Assembly: GCF_024721585.1 (NCBI RefSeq)
Contig: NZ_CP102629.1
Location: forward strand, 1,932,501-1,996,500
Origin: Sphingomicrobium aestuariivivum
GTDB taxonomy: Bacteria; Pseudomonadota; Alphaproteobacteria; Sphingomonadales; Sphingomonadaceae
Length of the DNA: 64,000 nt
Direction: 5' to 3'
Shown here: positions 16,504-28,957 of the stretch, piece by piece
How the letters are laid out: each line of letters begins with the position of its first letter
Position numbering within the stretch: position 1 is the first letter of the stretch
Translations under genes and position numbers: made by a program
The notes under the pieces: generated by a model
The model's input: the letters and a program-made list of their open reading frames with translations, nothing else
The model's database searches: none
What the model was told of the DNA's origin: nothing

Positions 16504-18104
16504 GCAACGCGCGTACCGCCTGTAACGACCTGCCCTGGTGGCAGGGTGCGGTGATCTACCAAGTCTATCCGCGCAGCTTCCGCGATAGCAACGGTGACGG
16601 CATCGGCGATATCGCCGGCATCACCGAGAAGATGGAGCATATCGCGGACCTCGGCTGCGATGGCCTGTGGGTCAGCCCCTTCTTCACCTCGCCGATGGCC
16701 GATTTCGGCTATGACGTCGCCGACTATCGCGGGGTCGATCCGATCTTCGGCACGATCGAGGATTTCGACGCGATGGTCGCGCGGGCGCACGCGCTCGGGC
16801 TCAAGGTCATCATCGACCAGGTCTACAGCCACACCAGCATCGAACATGCATGGTTCGAGGAAAGCCGCCAGAGCCGCGATAACCCGAAGGCCGACTGGTA
16901 TGTCTGGGCCGATCCCAAGCCCGACGGCTCGCCGCCCAACAACTGGCAGTCGGTGTTCGGCGGGGCGAGCTGGACGTGGGATGCGCGCCGCGGCCAATAT
17001 TACCTGCACAATTTCCTGAAGGACCAGCCCGACCTCAACGTCCATAACGCGCAAGTGCAGGACGCGCTGCTCGAGGTCGCGCGCTTCTGGCTCGACCGCG
17101 GGGTCGACGGCTTCCGCCTCGATGCGCTCAATTTCGCGATGCACGATCGCGCGCTGACCGACAATCCGCCGGTCGAGAGCCCGAAGCAGAAGACGCGCAG
17201 CTTCGATTTCCAGCATCATTTCCACAACCAGTCGCAGCCCGAGATCCTCGGTTTCATCGAGCGCATCGCGGGGGTGATGAAGGACTATGGCGCGCGCTTC
17301 ACGCTGGCCGAGGTCGGCGGCGAACAGGCCGCGCGCGAGATGAAGGAATTCACGCACGGCGATCACCGCCTCAACAGCGCTTACGGCTTCGACTATCTCT
17401 ATGCCGATGCGCTGACCCCCGATATCGTTCGCACGGCGATCAGGAGCTGGTCGGGCGAGGAAGGCGAGGGCTGGCCGAGCTGGGCCTTTTCCAACCATGA
17501 CGCGCCGCGATTCGCCTCGCGCTGGTGGGACGAGGCGGATCGCCCGCAGGCCGTGCGCACCGCGCTCACGCTGCTCATGTGCCTCAAGGGCAATGCGATC
17601 CTCTACCAGGGCGAGGAACTCGGCCTGCCGCAGGCCGAGGTGCCCTTCGAGCATCTGCAGGACCCCGAGGCGATCGCCAATTGGCCGCTCACCCTTGGCC
17701 GCGACGGCGCGCGCACGCCGATGGTCTGGAACGACAGCGACTGCGCGGGCTTCGGCTCGACGCAGAGCTGGCTGCCGATCGCCGCGCCGCATCGCGCACA
17801 TCACGTCGCTGCGCAGGAGGCCAACGAGGGCTCGATCCTCAACTGGACAAAGAAGGTGATTTCGCTTCGCAACGCGAACGACGCGCTGCGTTGCGGCGAG
17901 ATCGAGATTGTCGACGAGGGCGGTGACCTGCTCGCCTTCGAACGGTCGAAAGATCACCAGCGCATCCGCTGCTATTTCAACCTTACCGCCGAAGTCGTGG
18001 CGCTGCCCGACGTGGCCGGAACGGTGCTCCTCGCAACCGGCGAGGTCGCCGCAGACCAGAACGAACTACCCCCTTATTCCGCCCTGATCGTGGAGACCCA
18101 ATGA
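16500..18104 (+). CDS. GH13 alpha-glucosidase
   Basis: A 534-residue family 13 enzyme of the alpha-glucosidase/oligo-1,6-glucosidase type. It opens with WWQGAVIYQVYPRSFRDSNGDGIGDI, characteristic of exo-acting alpha-glucosidases. Catalytic residues: Asp208 (GFRLDALN), Glu271 (LAEVGG) and Asp334 (SNHDAPR). No signal peptide is seen, so it is probably cytosolic and releases glucose from maltose and short maltodextrins after the MFS carrier has brought them in. ATG 16500 overlaps the upstream stop (ATGA), and the gene is coupled the same way to GH97 downstream. Confidence 0.9.
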   Translation: MSNARTACNDLPWWQGAVIYQVYPRSFRDSNGDGIGDIAGITEKMEHIADLGCDGLWVSPFFTSPMADFGYDVADYRGVDPIFGTIEDFDAMVARAHALGLKVIIDQVYSHTSIEHAWFEESRQSRDNPKADWYVWADPKPDGSPPNNWQSVFGGASWTWDARRGQYYLHNFLKDQPDLNVHNAQVQDALLEVARFWLDRGVDGFRLDALNFAMHDRALTDNPPVESPKQKTRSFDFQHHFHNQSQPEILGFIERIAGVMKDYGARFTLAEVGGEQAAREMKEFTHGDHRLNSAYGFDYLYADALTPDIVRTAIRSWSGEEGEGWPSWAFSNHDAPRFASRWWDEADRPQAVRTALTLLMCLKGNAILYQGEELGLPQAEVPFEHLQDPEAIANWPLTLGRDGARTPMVWNDSDCAGFGSTQSWLPIAAPHRAHHVAAQEANEGSILNWTKKVISLRNANDALRCGEIEIVDEGGDLLAFERSKDHQRIRCYFNLTAEVVALPDVAGTVLLATGEVAADQNELPPYSALIVETQ

Positions 18105-20128
18105 TCCAACGCCTCGCCCTCGGGCTCACCGCCGCGCTGTTCGCGCTTCCCGCTGCCGCCACCGCCGAAGAGGTCGTGACCTCGCCCGACGGCCGCATCA
18201 GCGTCACGGTGGACGTGAACGGGGAGGGGCGCCCCTTCTACCGCGTCGACCTCGACGGCGAGACCATCGTCAATGACAGCCGCCTCGGCTTCCTCATGGC
18301 CGACCAGGACAAGCTCGAGCGGCGGCTTGCGCTCATCGACGCCGAGACTGGCAGTGCCGACGAGACTTGGGAGCAGCCGTGGGGCGAGAAGCGCTATATC
18401 CGCGACCATCACAACGAGTTGTCGGTCACCTTCCGCGAGGACAGCGAGGCAGCGCGCGAGTTCGGCGTGACTTTCCGCGTCTTCGATAACGGCGTCGGCT
18501 TCCGCTACGACTTCGAGCACGCCTCGCTGGGCGAGACGATCCGCATCGCGGATGAACTCACCGAGTTCAATTTCGCCGAGGACGGCACCGCCTGGTGGAT
18601 CCCCGCGGGCGAGTGGAACCGCTACGAATATCTCTACGAGGAAACGCCGATCTCGGGCGTCTCGATGGTGCATACCCCCTTCACCGTGAAGCTCGAGGGC
18701 GGCACCCATGTCGCCGTGCACGAGGCCGCGTTGGTCGACTTTGCCGGCATGTGGGTCAAGCGCACCACCGGCACCAATTTCCGCGCCACGCTGGCACCGA
18801 CCGGTTCGACCGCCGCGCGTGTCGTGCGCGAGAACGGCTTTTCCACGCCGTGGCGCACGCTGACCATTGCCGATGATGCGGCGGGCCTCGCCAATGCCGA
18901 CATCACCTTGAACCTCAACGAGCCCAACAAGCTTGGCGACATGAGCTGGTTCACCCCGCACAAATATGTCGGCGTCTGGTGGTCGCTCCATCTCGACGAG
19001 GAAAGCTGGGGCTCGGGGCCCAAGCACGGTGCCACCACCGAGAATGTGAAGCGCTACATCGACTTTGCCGCCGAACATGGTTTCGAGGGGGTGCTGGTCG
19101 AGGGCTGGAACATTGGCTGGGACGGCAACTGGTTCTTCAACGGGGCCGAGTTCAGCTTCACCGAGGCCTATCCCGATTACGATTTCGAGGAACTGGCCCG
19201 CTATGCCGCCGAAAAGGGCGTGCCGATCGTCGGCCATCACGAAACCTCGGGCGATGTCGGCAATTACGAGAGCCAGCTCGAAGCCGGCCTCGACCTCATG
19301 AAGGCCCGCGGCGTCTCGGCGATCAAGTCGGGCTATGTCACCGACGCCTGCAACCTGCGCTACGTCCATCCCGACGGGCGCGAGAGCCGCGAATGCACCG
19401 AGAGCCAGGTGATGCAGCGTCACCACCTGAAGGTCGTGATCGAGGCGGCCAAGCGCCAGATCGTCATGAACCCGCACGAGCCGGTGAAGGACACCGGCCT
19501 TCGCCGCACCTATCCCAACTGGGTCACCCGCGAGGGCGCGCGCGGGATGGAGTTCAACGCCTGGGGCGTGCCGGGCAACGGGCCGGCGCATGTGCCGACC
19601 ATGGTCTTCACCCGCCTCCTGTCCTCGCCGATGGATTATACGCCGGGCATCGTCAGCCTTGAGGGACGCGGCCAGCCCTTGGAGATGACGCAGGCGCGCA
19701 ACCTTGCCGAATATGTGCTGGTCTATTCGCCGCTCCAGATGGCGGCCGACCTGCCGGAACATTATGCCGACAATCCCGAGGCCTTCGGCTTCATCAAACA
19801 GGTGCCCGCCGACTGGTCGGACAGCCGCGTGCTGATGGGCGAGGTGGGCGACTATGCCGTCACCGCGCGCAAGGACCGGGGCAGCGAGGACTGGTATGTC
19901 GGCGGCGGCACCGACGAGAAGGCGCGCAATGTCCGCGTCGCGCTCGACTTCCTCGAGGAAGGGCGCGTCTATCGCGCGCATATCTGGCGCGATACGGCGA
20001 CCAGCCACTATGAGGGCGAGGCGCGGTTCGAGATGGAAACCGAGACCCGGACGGTCCGTGCCGGCGACACGATCGACCTCATGATGGCTCCCGGCGGGGG
20101 CTTTGCGATCCGCCTCGAAGCACAGTAA
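18101..20128 (+). CDS. GH97 alpha-glucosidase (SusB-like), exported
   Basis: A 675-residue family 97 glycoside hydrolase. Signal peptide MIQRLALGLTAALFALPAAATA (about 22 residues) places it in the periplasm. The N-terminal beta-sandwich carries RVFDNGVGFRYDF; the central barrel carries GVWWSLHLDEESWGSG, GVLVEGWNIGWDG and VGHHETSGDVGNYE (about residue 380), the last a likely catalytic-Glu region as in calcium-dependent inverting members such as SusB; a C-terminal sandwich follows. It removes glucose from maltodextrin ends. The start overlaps the GH13 stop (ATGA). It ends the glycosidase block; a large inverted repeat and then zwf follow. Confidence 0.88.
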   Translation: MIQRLALGLTAALFALPAAATAEEVVTSPDGRISVTVDVNGEGRPFYRVDLDGETIVNDSRLGFLMADQDKLERRLALIDAETGSADETWEQPWGEKRYIRDHHNELSVTFREDSEAAREFGVTFRVFDNGVGFRYDFEHASLGETIRIADELTEFNFAEDGTAWWIPAGEWNRYEYLYEETPISGVSMVHTPFTVKLEGGTHVAVHEAALVDFAGMWVKRTTGTNFRATLAPTGSTAARVVRENGFSTPWRTLTIADDAAGLANADITLNLNEPNKLGDMSWFTPHKYVGVWWSLHLDEESWGSGPKHGATTENVKRYIDFAAEHGFEGVLVEGWNIGWDGNWFFNGAEFSFTEAYPDYDFEELARYAAEKGVPIVGHHETSGDVGNYESQLEAGLDLMKARGVSAIKSGYVTDACNLRYVHPDGRESRECTESQVMQRHHLKVVIEAAKRQIVMNPHEPVKDTGLRRTYPNWVTREGARGMEFNAWGVPGNGPAHVPTMVFTRLLSSPMDYTPGIVSLEGRGQPLEMTQARNLAEYVLVYSPLQMAADLPEHYADNPEAFGFIKQVPADWSDSRVLMGEVGDYAVTARKDRGSEDWYVGGGTDEKARNVRVALDFLEEGRVYRAHIWRDTATSHYEGEARFEMETETRTVRAGDTIDLMMAPGGGFAIRLEAQ

Positions 20129-20139
20129 AGCCGGGCAAA

Positions 20140-20206
20140 GGGAACGATCAGGGGGTTTCCTGCGCTGCCACGAGGTGGCAGAGAGGCCCCCTGTGTGAAC
20201 GTTCCC
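20140..20206. promoter_or_regulatory. Nested inverted repeat between GH97 and zwf
   Basis: Three nested arms pair: GGGAACG (20140-20146) with CGTTCCC (20200-20206); CAGGGGG (20149-20155) with CCCCCTG (20187-20193), with CCT/AGG inside; and CTGCCAC (20165-20171) with GTGGCAG (20175-20181) around a GAG loop. No T tract follows. It could be a terminator-like or processing hairpin, or contain operator palindromes (GTGAACGTTCCCAC has a central CG, as LacI-family sites do). Pairing is seen; the role is inference. Confidence 0.55.
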
Positions 20207-20244
20207 ACCGGAATGTCACGGGGCTAGAGACAAGGAAATCCCAT

Positions 20245-21691
<1,447 letters not shown>

Positions 21692-21699
<8 letters not shown>

Positions 21700-22393
21700 A
21701 GCCGAATGGTGGGACTATGACGACCGCGACGAAATGGCCGATGCGGTTGCCGGAGACATCGGCTTCATCGTCGAGAGCGCGATCGACGCGCGCGGCGAGG
21801 CGCTACTCGCCTTCCCCGGCGGTTCGACGCCCAAGGCGGTGTGGGAGCGGCTGGCGCAGAAGAAGCTGCCGTGGAAGCGCGTGACGATCATCCCGGGCGA
21901 CGATCGCCTCGTCCCCGTCGATAACGAACTGTCGAACATCCGCGCCATCGCGCAGGCGATGATCTCCACGGGCGCGCGCATCTATCCGATCGTCACCGAT
22001 ACGGATGACTATGTGATGGCGGGGCATGCCGCCAATGCGCGGTTGAAGGACCTGAAATGGCCGCCTGATCTCGTGTGGCTCGGCATGGGGACCGACGGGC
22101 ATACCGCCTCGATCTTCCCCGGACCCGACCTCGACAGCGCACTCGATGCGCCCAAGGCGAACCTCGCCATCGGCGTGCATCCCGACCCCATGCCGCCGGA
22201 AGCGCCGGTCGATCGCGTCACGCTGACCCGTGCGGGCATCCTCCAGGCACGCACGATCATCGTGACGATCACGGGGCAGGAAAAGCGCGACATCCTCGAG
22301 CAGGGCCTCGCCGACGGGCAGTCGTCCAAGCTGCCGATCGTTCGCGTGCTCGCCGAGAGCGAATTCCCCATCGACATTCACTGGGCACCCTAA
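21692..22393 (+). CDS. pgl: 6-phosphogluconolactonase
   Basis: A 233-residue cytosolic hydrolase of the DevB/NagB-like type that opens 6-phosphogluconolactone to 6-phosphogluconate. FPGGSTPKAVWERL (about 34-47), VTIIPGDDRLVP and LGMGTDGHTASIFPG (about 130-144) are the family motifs. The gene starts inside the end of zwf (8-base overlap) and lies nine bases before edd, so expression of the steps is tied together. Confidence 0.93.
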
Positions 22394-22402
22394 GGAGCCA
22401 CC

Positions 22403-24207
<1,805 letters not shown>

Positions 24208-24211
<4 letters not shown>

Positions 24212-25182
24212 GCCGCACCATCGCCGTCGCCGACATTGGCGGCACCCACGCCCGTTTCGCGATTGCCGAGCTCGACGGGACACATGTGACGTCGCTCAGC
24301 GACCCGGTCACGCTTGGCACCAACGATCATGCCAGCTTCCAGACCGCCTGGCGGCATTTCTGCGAATTGAACCCGGGACCCGAGCCCAAGGACCTGTCGA
24401 TCGCTTTCGCAGGGCCCGTCGATGGCGAGGTGCTCAAGCTCACCAACAACCCGTGGGTGATCCGGCCGGCGCTGGCGCAGGAGAAGCTGGGCGTCGACAA
24501 TTTCACCATCGTCAACGATTTTGCCGCCATCGGCCATGCGGTGGGCGAGCTCGGCGACGAGGACTTCCTCCACGTCACCGGCCCCGAAGGCCCGTTCCCG
24601 CGGCATGGCGTGACCAGCATCGTCGGCCCCGGCACGGGGCTTGGCGTCGCGCAGGTGCTTAAGACGCCCGACGGGCATAACCATGTCATCGCCACCGAGG
24701 GCGGGCACATCGACTGGGCCCCGCTCGACAGCCTCGAGGACCGCATCCTCCAGCGCCTCCGCAAGCGCTACGTCCGCGTCTCGATCGAGCGGATCGCCTG
24801 CGGTTCGGGGCTGGTGAACATCTACGAAGCGCTGGGCGCGATCGAAGGCAAGGCGGTGCGCGAGGTCGACGACATCGAATTGTGGACGATGGCGATGGAA
24901 GGCACGGATGCGCTTGCCGCAGCCGCGCTCGACCGCTTCTTCCTGTCACTGGGTGCCGTCGCGGGTGATCTCGCGCTGGCGCATGGCGCCAATGCGGTCG
25001 TGCTCGCGGGCGGGCTCGGCTATCGCCTGCGTGAACGTTTCGAACGCTCGGGTTTTGCCGGCCGCTTCATCGCCAAGGGCCGCTTCGAGCGGCGCATGCA
25101 GAACATTCCCGTCAAGCTCGTCACCCACCCGCAGCCCGGTCTCTATGGCGCCGCGGTGGCTTTCGCGAAGGAACATCCATGA
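24208..25182 (+). CDS. glk: Glucokinase
   Basis: A 324-residue hexokinase-fold kinase (proteobacterial Glk type) that phosphorylates glucose with ATP. VADIGGTHARFAIAEL (phosphate-1 loop), LTNNPWVI, IVNDFAAIGHAV with the catalytic Asp, GPGTGLGVAQV and ATEGGHIDWAP are family blocks. GTG 24208 overlaps the edd stop (GTGA), and the stop overlaps eda (ATGA). Its place here closes the chain: glucose released by the glycosidases is phosphorylated and enters zwf. Confidence 0.94.
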
Positions 25183-25793
25183 CCATCGACGACATCATGG
25201 GGCTCGCCCCCGTCATTCCTGTGCTCGTGCTCGAGGAGGACGGGCCCGACCCCGTCGCGCTCGCCGAGACTTTGGTCGAGAACGGCCTGCCCGTGATCGA
25301 GGTGACGCTGCGCACCGAGGGCGCGCTCGAGGCGATGGAGAAGATGGCGAGCGTCGAGGGCGCGATCGTCGGGGCGGGCACGGTGCTCAACCCCGTCATG
25401 CTCTATGAAGCCGTGGATTATGGCGCGCAGTTCATCGTCTCGCCGGGGCTGACCGACTGGGTCGTGCGCGCGGCGCAGGACAAGCGCGTGCCGATCCTTC
25501 CCGGTGTCGCCACCGCGAGCGAAGTGATGCGCGGGCTCGACATGGGGCTCGAGCGGTTCAAATTCTTCCCCGCCGAGGCCAATGGCGGGCTGCCCGCGCT
25601 CAAGGCCATCTCGGCGCCGCTGTCGATGGCCAAATTCTGCCCCACCGGCGGGATTAAGGAAGAGACGGCGGCCGACTGGCTCGCGCATGACGCGGTGATG
25701 TGCGTCGGCGGTAGCTGGATCCTGCCCAAGGGCGAAAGCGATCTCGACAAGGTCGCCCAAAAAGCCAAGGCTGCAGCCGCACTCAGGAGCTAG
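25179..25793 (+). CDS. eda: KDPG aldolase (2-dehydro-3-deoxy-phosphogluconate aldolase)
   Basis: A 204-residue class I aldolase that splits KDPG to pyruvate and glyceraldehyde-3-phosphate. The catalytic Glu is in PVIEVTLRT (about residues 31-39) and the Schiff-base Lys in ERFKFFPAEANGG (near residue 128); GAGTVLNP, SPGLTDWVV and FCPTGGI are further family blocks. The gene overlaps glk by four bases and is followed after eight bases by a third GH13 gene with AGGAG. Confidence 0.94.
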   Translation: MTIDDIMGLAPVIPVLVLEEDGPDPVALAETLVENGLPVIEVTLRTEGALEAMEKMASVEGAIVGAGTVLNPVMLYEAVDYGAQFIVSPGLTDWVVRAAQDKRVPILPGVATASEVMRGLDMGLERFKFFPAEANGGLPALKAISAPLSMAKFCPTGGIKEETAADWLAHDAVMCVGGSWILPKGESDLDKVAQKAKAAAALRS

Positions 25794-25801
25794 GAGCAGA
25801 T

Positions 25802-27247
25802 ATGCGTCGTCGCTTTTCCCTTCTGGTCGCGGCGGCGCTTCTGCCGACCACGGCCTGCGCTACCACCGAGGCCGGTACCGTCGAGCCTGCGGTGAGCGAG
25901 GTCGCGCCGCCCTATATGGGCCGCGACCATGTCGACTGGTCGCGCGATGCGGTCATCTACCAGATCAACACCCGCCAGTTCACGCCCGAGGGCACGCTGG
26001 CGGCGGCCACGCGCGAGCTCGACCGGCTCGATGCCATGGGCGTCGACATCCTCTGGCTGATGCCGGTGCAGCCGATCGGCGAGCAGAACCGGAAGGGCAC
26101 GCTCGGATCGCCCTATTCGATCACCGACTATACCGCCGTGCGGGGCGAGCTTGGCGACATGGACGACTTCAAGGGCTTCGTCGATGCCGCCCATGCGCGG
26201 GGCATGAAGGTCATTCTCGACTGGGTCGGCAACCACACCGCCTGGGACCATCCGTGGGCGAGCCGGCATCCCGACTGGTACGAGAAGAACTGGAAGGGCG
26301 AGTTCGTCTCCACCCCTTATTGGGATTGGACCGACATTATCGACTTGGATTATTCGAACGTCGCGATGCGCCGCGCCATGACCGACGCGATGAAATTCTG
26401 GGTGCGCGAGACCGACATCGACGGCTTCCGCGCCGATGTCGCGGGTTACATGCCGCCCGATTTCTGGGAGCAGACGCGGGCCGAGCTCGAAGCGATCAAG
26501 CCGGTGTGGATGCTCGGCGAATTCGGCCAGCGCGACCTGCATGATTACAGCTTCGATGCGAGCTATGCGTGGGACTGGGAAAAGGGCCTCAGGAATATCG
26601 CGCAGGGCAAGTCGGACGCGACGGGGCTTTACGGTTTCTATTCGGAACATGCCTCGCTCTGGCCAAAGGGCGCGCAGCGGATGATCTTCACCTCGAACCA
26701 TGACGAGAATGCATGGGCGGGGACGGCCTATGAGCGGCTCGGTGAGGCGTTGCCCAATGCCTTCGTGCTGATGTTCACGAGCGAGGGTATCCCGCTCATC
26801 TACAACGGGCAGGAAGCGGGTCTCGATAGGCGGCTCGAATTTTTCGAGAAGGACCCGATCGACTGGCGCGAGCATCATAACGCCGCCAACTTGCAGAGCC
26901 TGATCGCCTTTCGCGATGCGCACCCGGCGTTGCACAATGCGCCGTGGGGCGGCGAAATGGTGTATGTGAAGAACTCGGACGAGGCGAAGGTCTTCAGCTT
27001 CGTGCGGGCGAAGGACGGCGATGCCGTTTTCGTGGCGCAGAATTACTCGGGCGAGGCGGTCACCGTCACGCTCGACGGGCTGCCGTATGAGGGCGCGTGG
27101 CAATATGTGGGGACAGGCTGGATGGAAGGCGATGATTCCGACGGCCCCGTCCGTGTGCCTGCAGCGAACCGAATGATGGATCTTGGTGCGGGAAGCGAGA
27201 TCAGCATCCCCGCCTGGCGCAGCGCGATCTTCATTCGCCGCTACTAA
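25802..27247 (+). CDS. GH13 alpha-amylase-family enzyme, exported (possible lipoprotein)
   Basis: A 481-residue family 13 enzyme. The N-terminus (MRRRFSLLVAAALLPTTACA) is a signal peptide; a Cys after PTTA could be lipidated, although the lipobox is imperfect. Catalytic blocks: DWVGNHTAWDHPW, Asp212 (GFRADVAGYMP), Glu240 (LGEFGQRD) and Asp301 (SNHDENAW). The IYQINTRQFTPEGT opening resembles small periplasmic amylases of Bacteroidetes and alphaproteobacteria. AGGAG lies just before ATG 25802. As the last gene of the series, followed by a hairpin terminator, it is likely part of the same transcription unit. Confidence 0.87.
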   Translation: MRRRFSLLVAAALLPTTACATTEAGTVEPAVSEVAPPYMGRDHVDWSRDAVIYQINTRQFTPEGTLAAATRELDRLDAMGVDILWLMPVQPIGEQNRKGTLGSPYSITDYTAVRGELGDMDDFKGFVDAAHARGMKVILDWVGNHTAWDHPWASRHPDWYEKNWKGEFVSTPYWDWTDIIDLDYSNVAMRRAMTDAMKFWVRETDIDGFRADVAGYMPPDFWEQTRAELEAIKPVWMLGEFGQRDLHDYSFDASYAWDWEKGLRNIAQGKSDATGLYGFYSEHASLWPKGAQRMIFTSNHDENAWAGTAYERLGEALPNAFVLMFTSEGIPLIYNGQEAGLDRRLEFFEKDPIDWREHHNAANLQSLIAFRDAHPALHNAPWGGEMVYVKNSDEAKVFSFVRAKDGDAVFVAQNYSGEAVTVTLDGLPYEGAWQYVGTGWMEGDDSDGPVRVPAANRMMDLGAGSEISIPAWRSAIFIRRY

Positions 27248-27253
27248 GGAGAA

Positions 27254-27301
27254 GGGCCGGTCGCCAACTTGGCAACCGGCCCCAATTTCATCGGGTTTTT
27301 T
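27254..27301 (+). terminator. Terminator at the end of the maltodextrin/Entner-Doudoroff series
   Basis: GGGCCGGT (27254-27261) pairs with ACCGGCCC (27275-27282); an inner GCC/GGC extends the stem. A TTTTTT run (27296-27301) follows, though separated by 13 bases. It closes the plus-strand series and lies between convergent genes. Confidence 0.6.
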
Positions 27302-27309
27302 CGCCACTC

Positions 27310-28896
27310 CTAATGGAGCGGCTGCCCGTGCCTTTCCTTCCAGAACAGGAGCGCGCAGATGATGCTGAGCGCGATGAAGAAGATCGGGTACCACAGGCCT
27401 GCGTAGATGTTGCCGGTCGCCGCCACGATGGCGAAGGCGGTGACGGGCAGGAAGCCGCCGACCCAGCCGGTGCCGATGTGGTAGGGCAGGCTCATCGCGG
27501 TGTAGCGCGTGCGCGTCGGGAACATCTCCACCAGCGCGGCGGCCTGCGGGCCGTAGAGCGCGGTTGCCGCGACGGTGAAGACGATCAGCCAGAAGTAGAG
27601 CGTGGCATGGTCGATCTCGGCCGGGTCGGCGCTCAGCGGATAGCCGGCGGCCTCGAGCGCGGGGGCGATGGCATCGCCATTGTCGGTGACGACCACGCGC
27701 TCCTCGCCGAGACGCACGGCGGTCGAGCCGTCATCGCTGGCGACCTTGGTATAGCCGATGCCCTTGGCCGACAGCGTCTTCGAGGCGATGTCGCAGGGGC
27801 TGGTGAACTCGGCCTTGCCGATGAGGTCGAACTGCACCGAGCAGGTGGCAAGGTCGGTTTCGATGACCGCCGGGGTGGCTTCCTGCGCGGCGGCGAGGCG
27901 CGGGTTCACCGCCTCGGTGATGGCGTGGAAGCCGGGCCAGAAAGCGACGAGGCCGAGGACCATGCCGCCGACCATGACGGGCTTGCGCCCGACCTTGTCC
28001 GACAGCCAGCCGAAGAAGACATAAAGCGGCGCCGAGACGACGGTGACGGTGAGGATGATCCAGTTCACCTCCGCGCCCGGGACACCGAGGTTCCGCTCGA
28101 GGAAGACCTGCACGTAGAAGAAGGCGCAATACCAGAGCGCGCCCTGCGCGGCCATGAAGCCGAAGAAGGCGGTGAGCACCTGCTTGAGGCTTTCCTTCTC
28201 GGCGAAGGCTTCGCGCAGCGGGGTCTTGGTGACCTCACCCGCTTCCTGCAACTGCCGGAAGGCGGGGCTTTCCGACAGCTTGAGGCGCATCCAGACGCTG
28301 ATCAGGAGCAGCAGTACCGAGACGAGGAAGGGCACGCGCCAGCCCCAGTCGAGGAAGGCTTCCTCGCCGATGGCGGTGCGGGTGAAATAGATGACGAGCA
28401 GCGCCGCGATGAGGCCGAAGGCGGCCGACGACTGGATCCAGCCGGTCGCCGCACCGCGCTTGTCGTCATCGGCATGCTCGGCGACATAGATGGCCGCGCC
28501 GCCATATTCGCCGCCCAGCGCAGTGCCCTGGCAGATACGCAGGATGATGAGAAGGATGGGGGCGATGATGCCCGCGGTCGCATAGGTCGGCAGCAGGCCG
28601 ATGGCGAAGGTCGCGCCGCCCATCAGCGAGACGGTAGTGAGGAAGGTCGCCTTGCGGCCCACCCGGTCGCCCATCGCGCCGAAGATGATCGCGCCCAGCG
28701 GCCGGAAGGCGAAGCCCGCCGCGAACAGGCCCAAGGCGGCAATGACCCCCGCGGTCTCGCCGAGACCGGCGAAAAAGACCTGCCCGATGGTGCTGGCGAG
28801 CGCACCGAAGATGAAGAAGTCGTACCATTCGAACGCCGTGCCCGCCGACGAGGCGGTCACGACCTTGGCCATCGACCAAGGCTTAGCTTCAGACAT
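27310..28896 (-). CDS. MHS-family (MFS) transporter with an extracytoplasmic insert
   Basis: A 528-residue major facilitator of the metabolite:H+ symporter group (ProP, KgtP, ShiA type). SSAGTAFEWYDFFIFG (first helix), MGDRVGRKATFL (loop 2 motif), RICQGTALGGEYGGA and WLSDKVGRKPVMVGG are typical. Between about residues 305 and 410 lies a hydrophilic stretch with two Cys (ATCSVQFDL, TSPCDIASK) that is not part of the common 430-residue core; by topology it should face the periplasm. The substrate is unknown; neighbours suggest an organic acid. A GGGGGGA ribosome site precedes ATG 28896. Confidence 0.82.
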   Translation of the reverse strand: MSEAKPWSMAKVVTASSAGTAFEWYDFFIFGALASTIGQVFFAGLGETAGVIAALGLFAAGFAFRPLGAIIFGAMGDRVGRKATFLTTVSLMGGATFAIGLLPTYATAGIIAPILLIILRICQGTALGGEYGGAAIYVAEHADDDKRGAATGWIQSSAAFGLIAALLVIYFTRTAIGEEAFLDWGWRVPFLVSVLLLLISVWMRLKLSESPAFRQLQEAGEVTKTPLREAFAEKESLKQVLTAFFGFMAAQGALWYCAFFYVQVFLERNLGVPGAEVNWIILTVTVVSAPLYVFFGWLSDKVGRKPVMVGGMVLGLVAFWPGFHAITEAVNPRLAAAQEATPAVIETDLATCSVQFDLIGKAEFTSPCDIASKTLSAKGIGYTKVASDDGSTAVRLGEERVVVTDNGDAIAPALEAAGYPLSADPAEIDHATLYFWLIVFTVAATALYGPQAAALVEMFPTRTRYTAMSLPYHIGTGWVGGFLPVTAFAIVAATGNIYAGLWYPIFFIALSIICALLFWKERHGQPLH

Positions 28897-28910
28897 GTAA
28901 TCCCCCCTGA

Positions 28911-28942
28911 AAACAATCGGCTGACAGGCTTAGCGCGTCAGC
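28911..28942 (-). terminator. Possible terminator between the lyase and transporter genes
   Basis: On the minus strand GCTGAC (28942-28937) pairs with GTCAGC (28925-28920), followed by GATTGTTTTC with four T residues. Weak, but placed between two genes read in the same direction, so the transporter may be read partly from its own promoter. Confidence 0.35.
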
Positions 28943-28957
28943 GGGGAGGTTCAAGTC

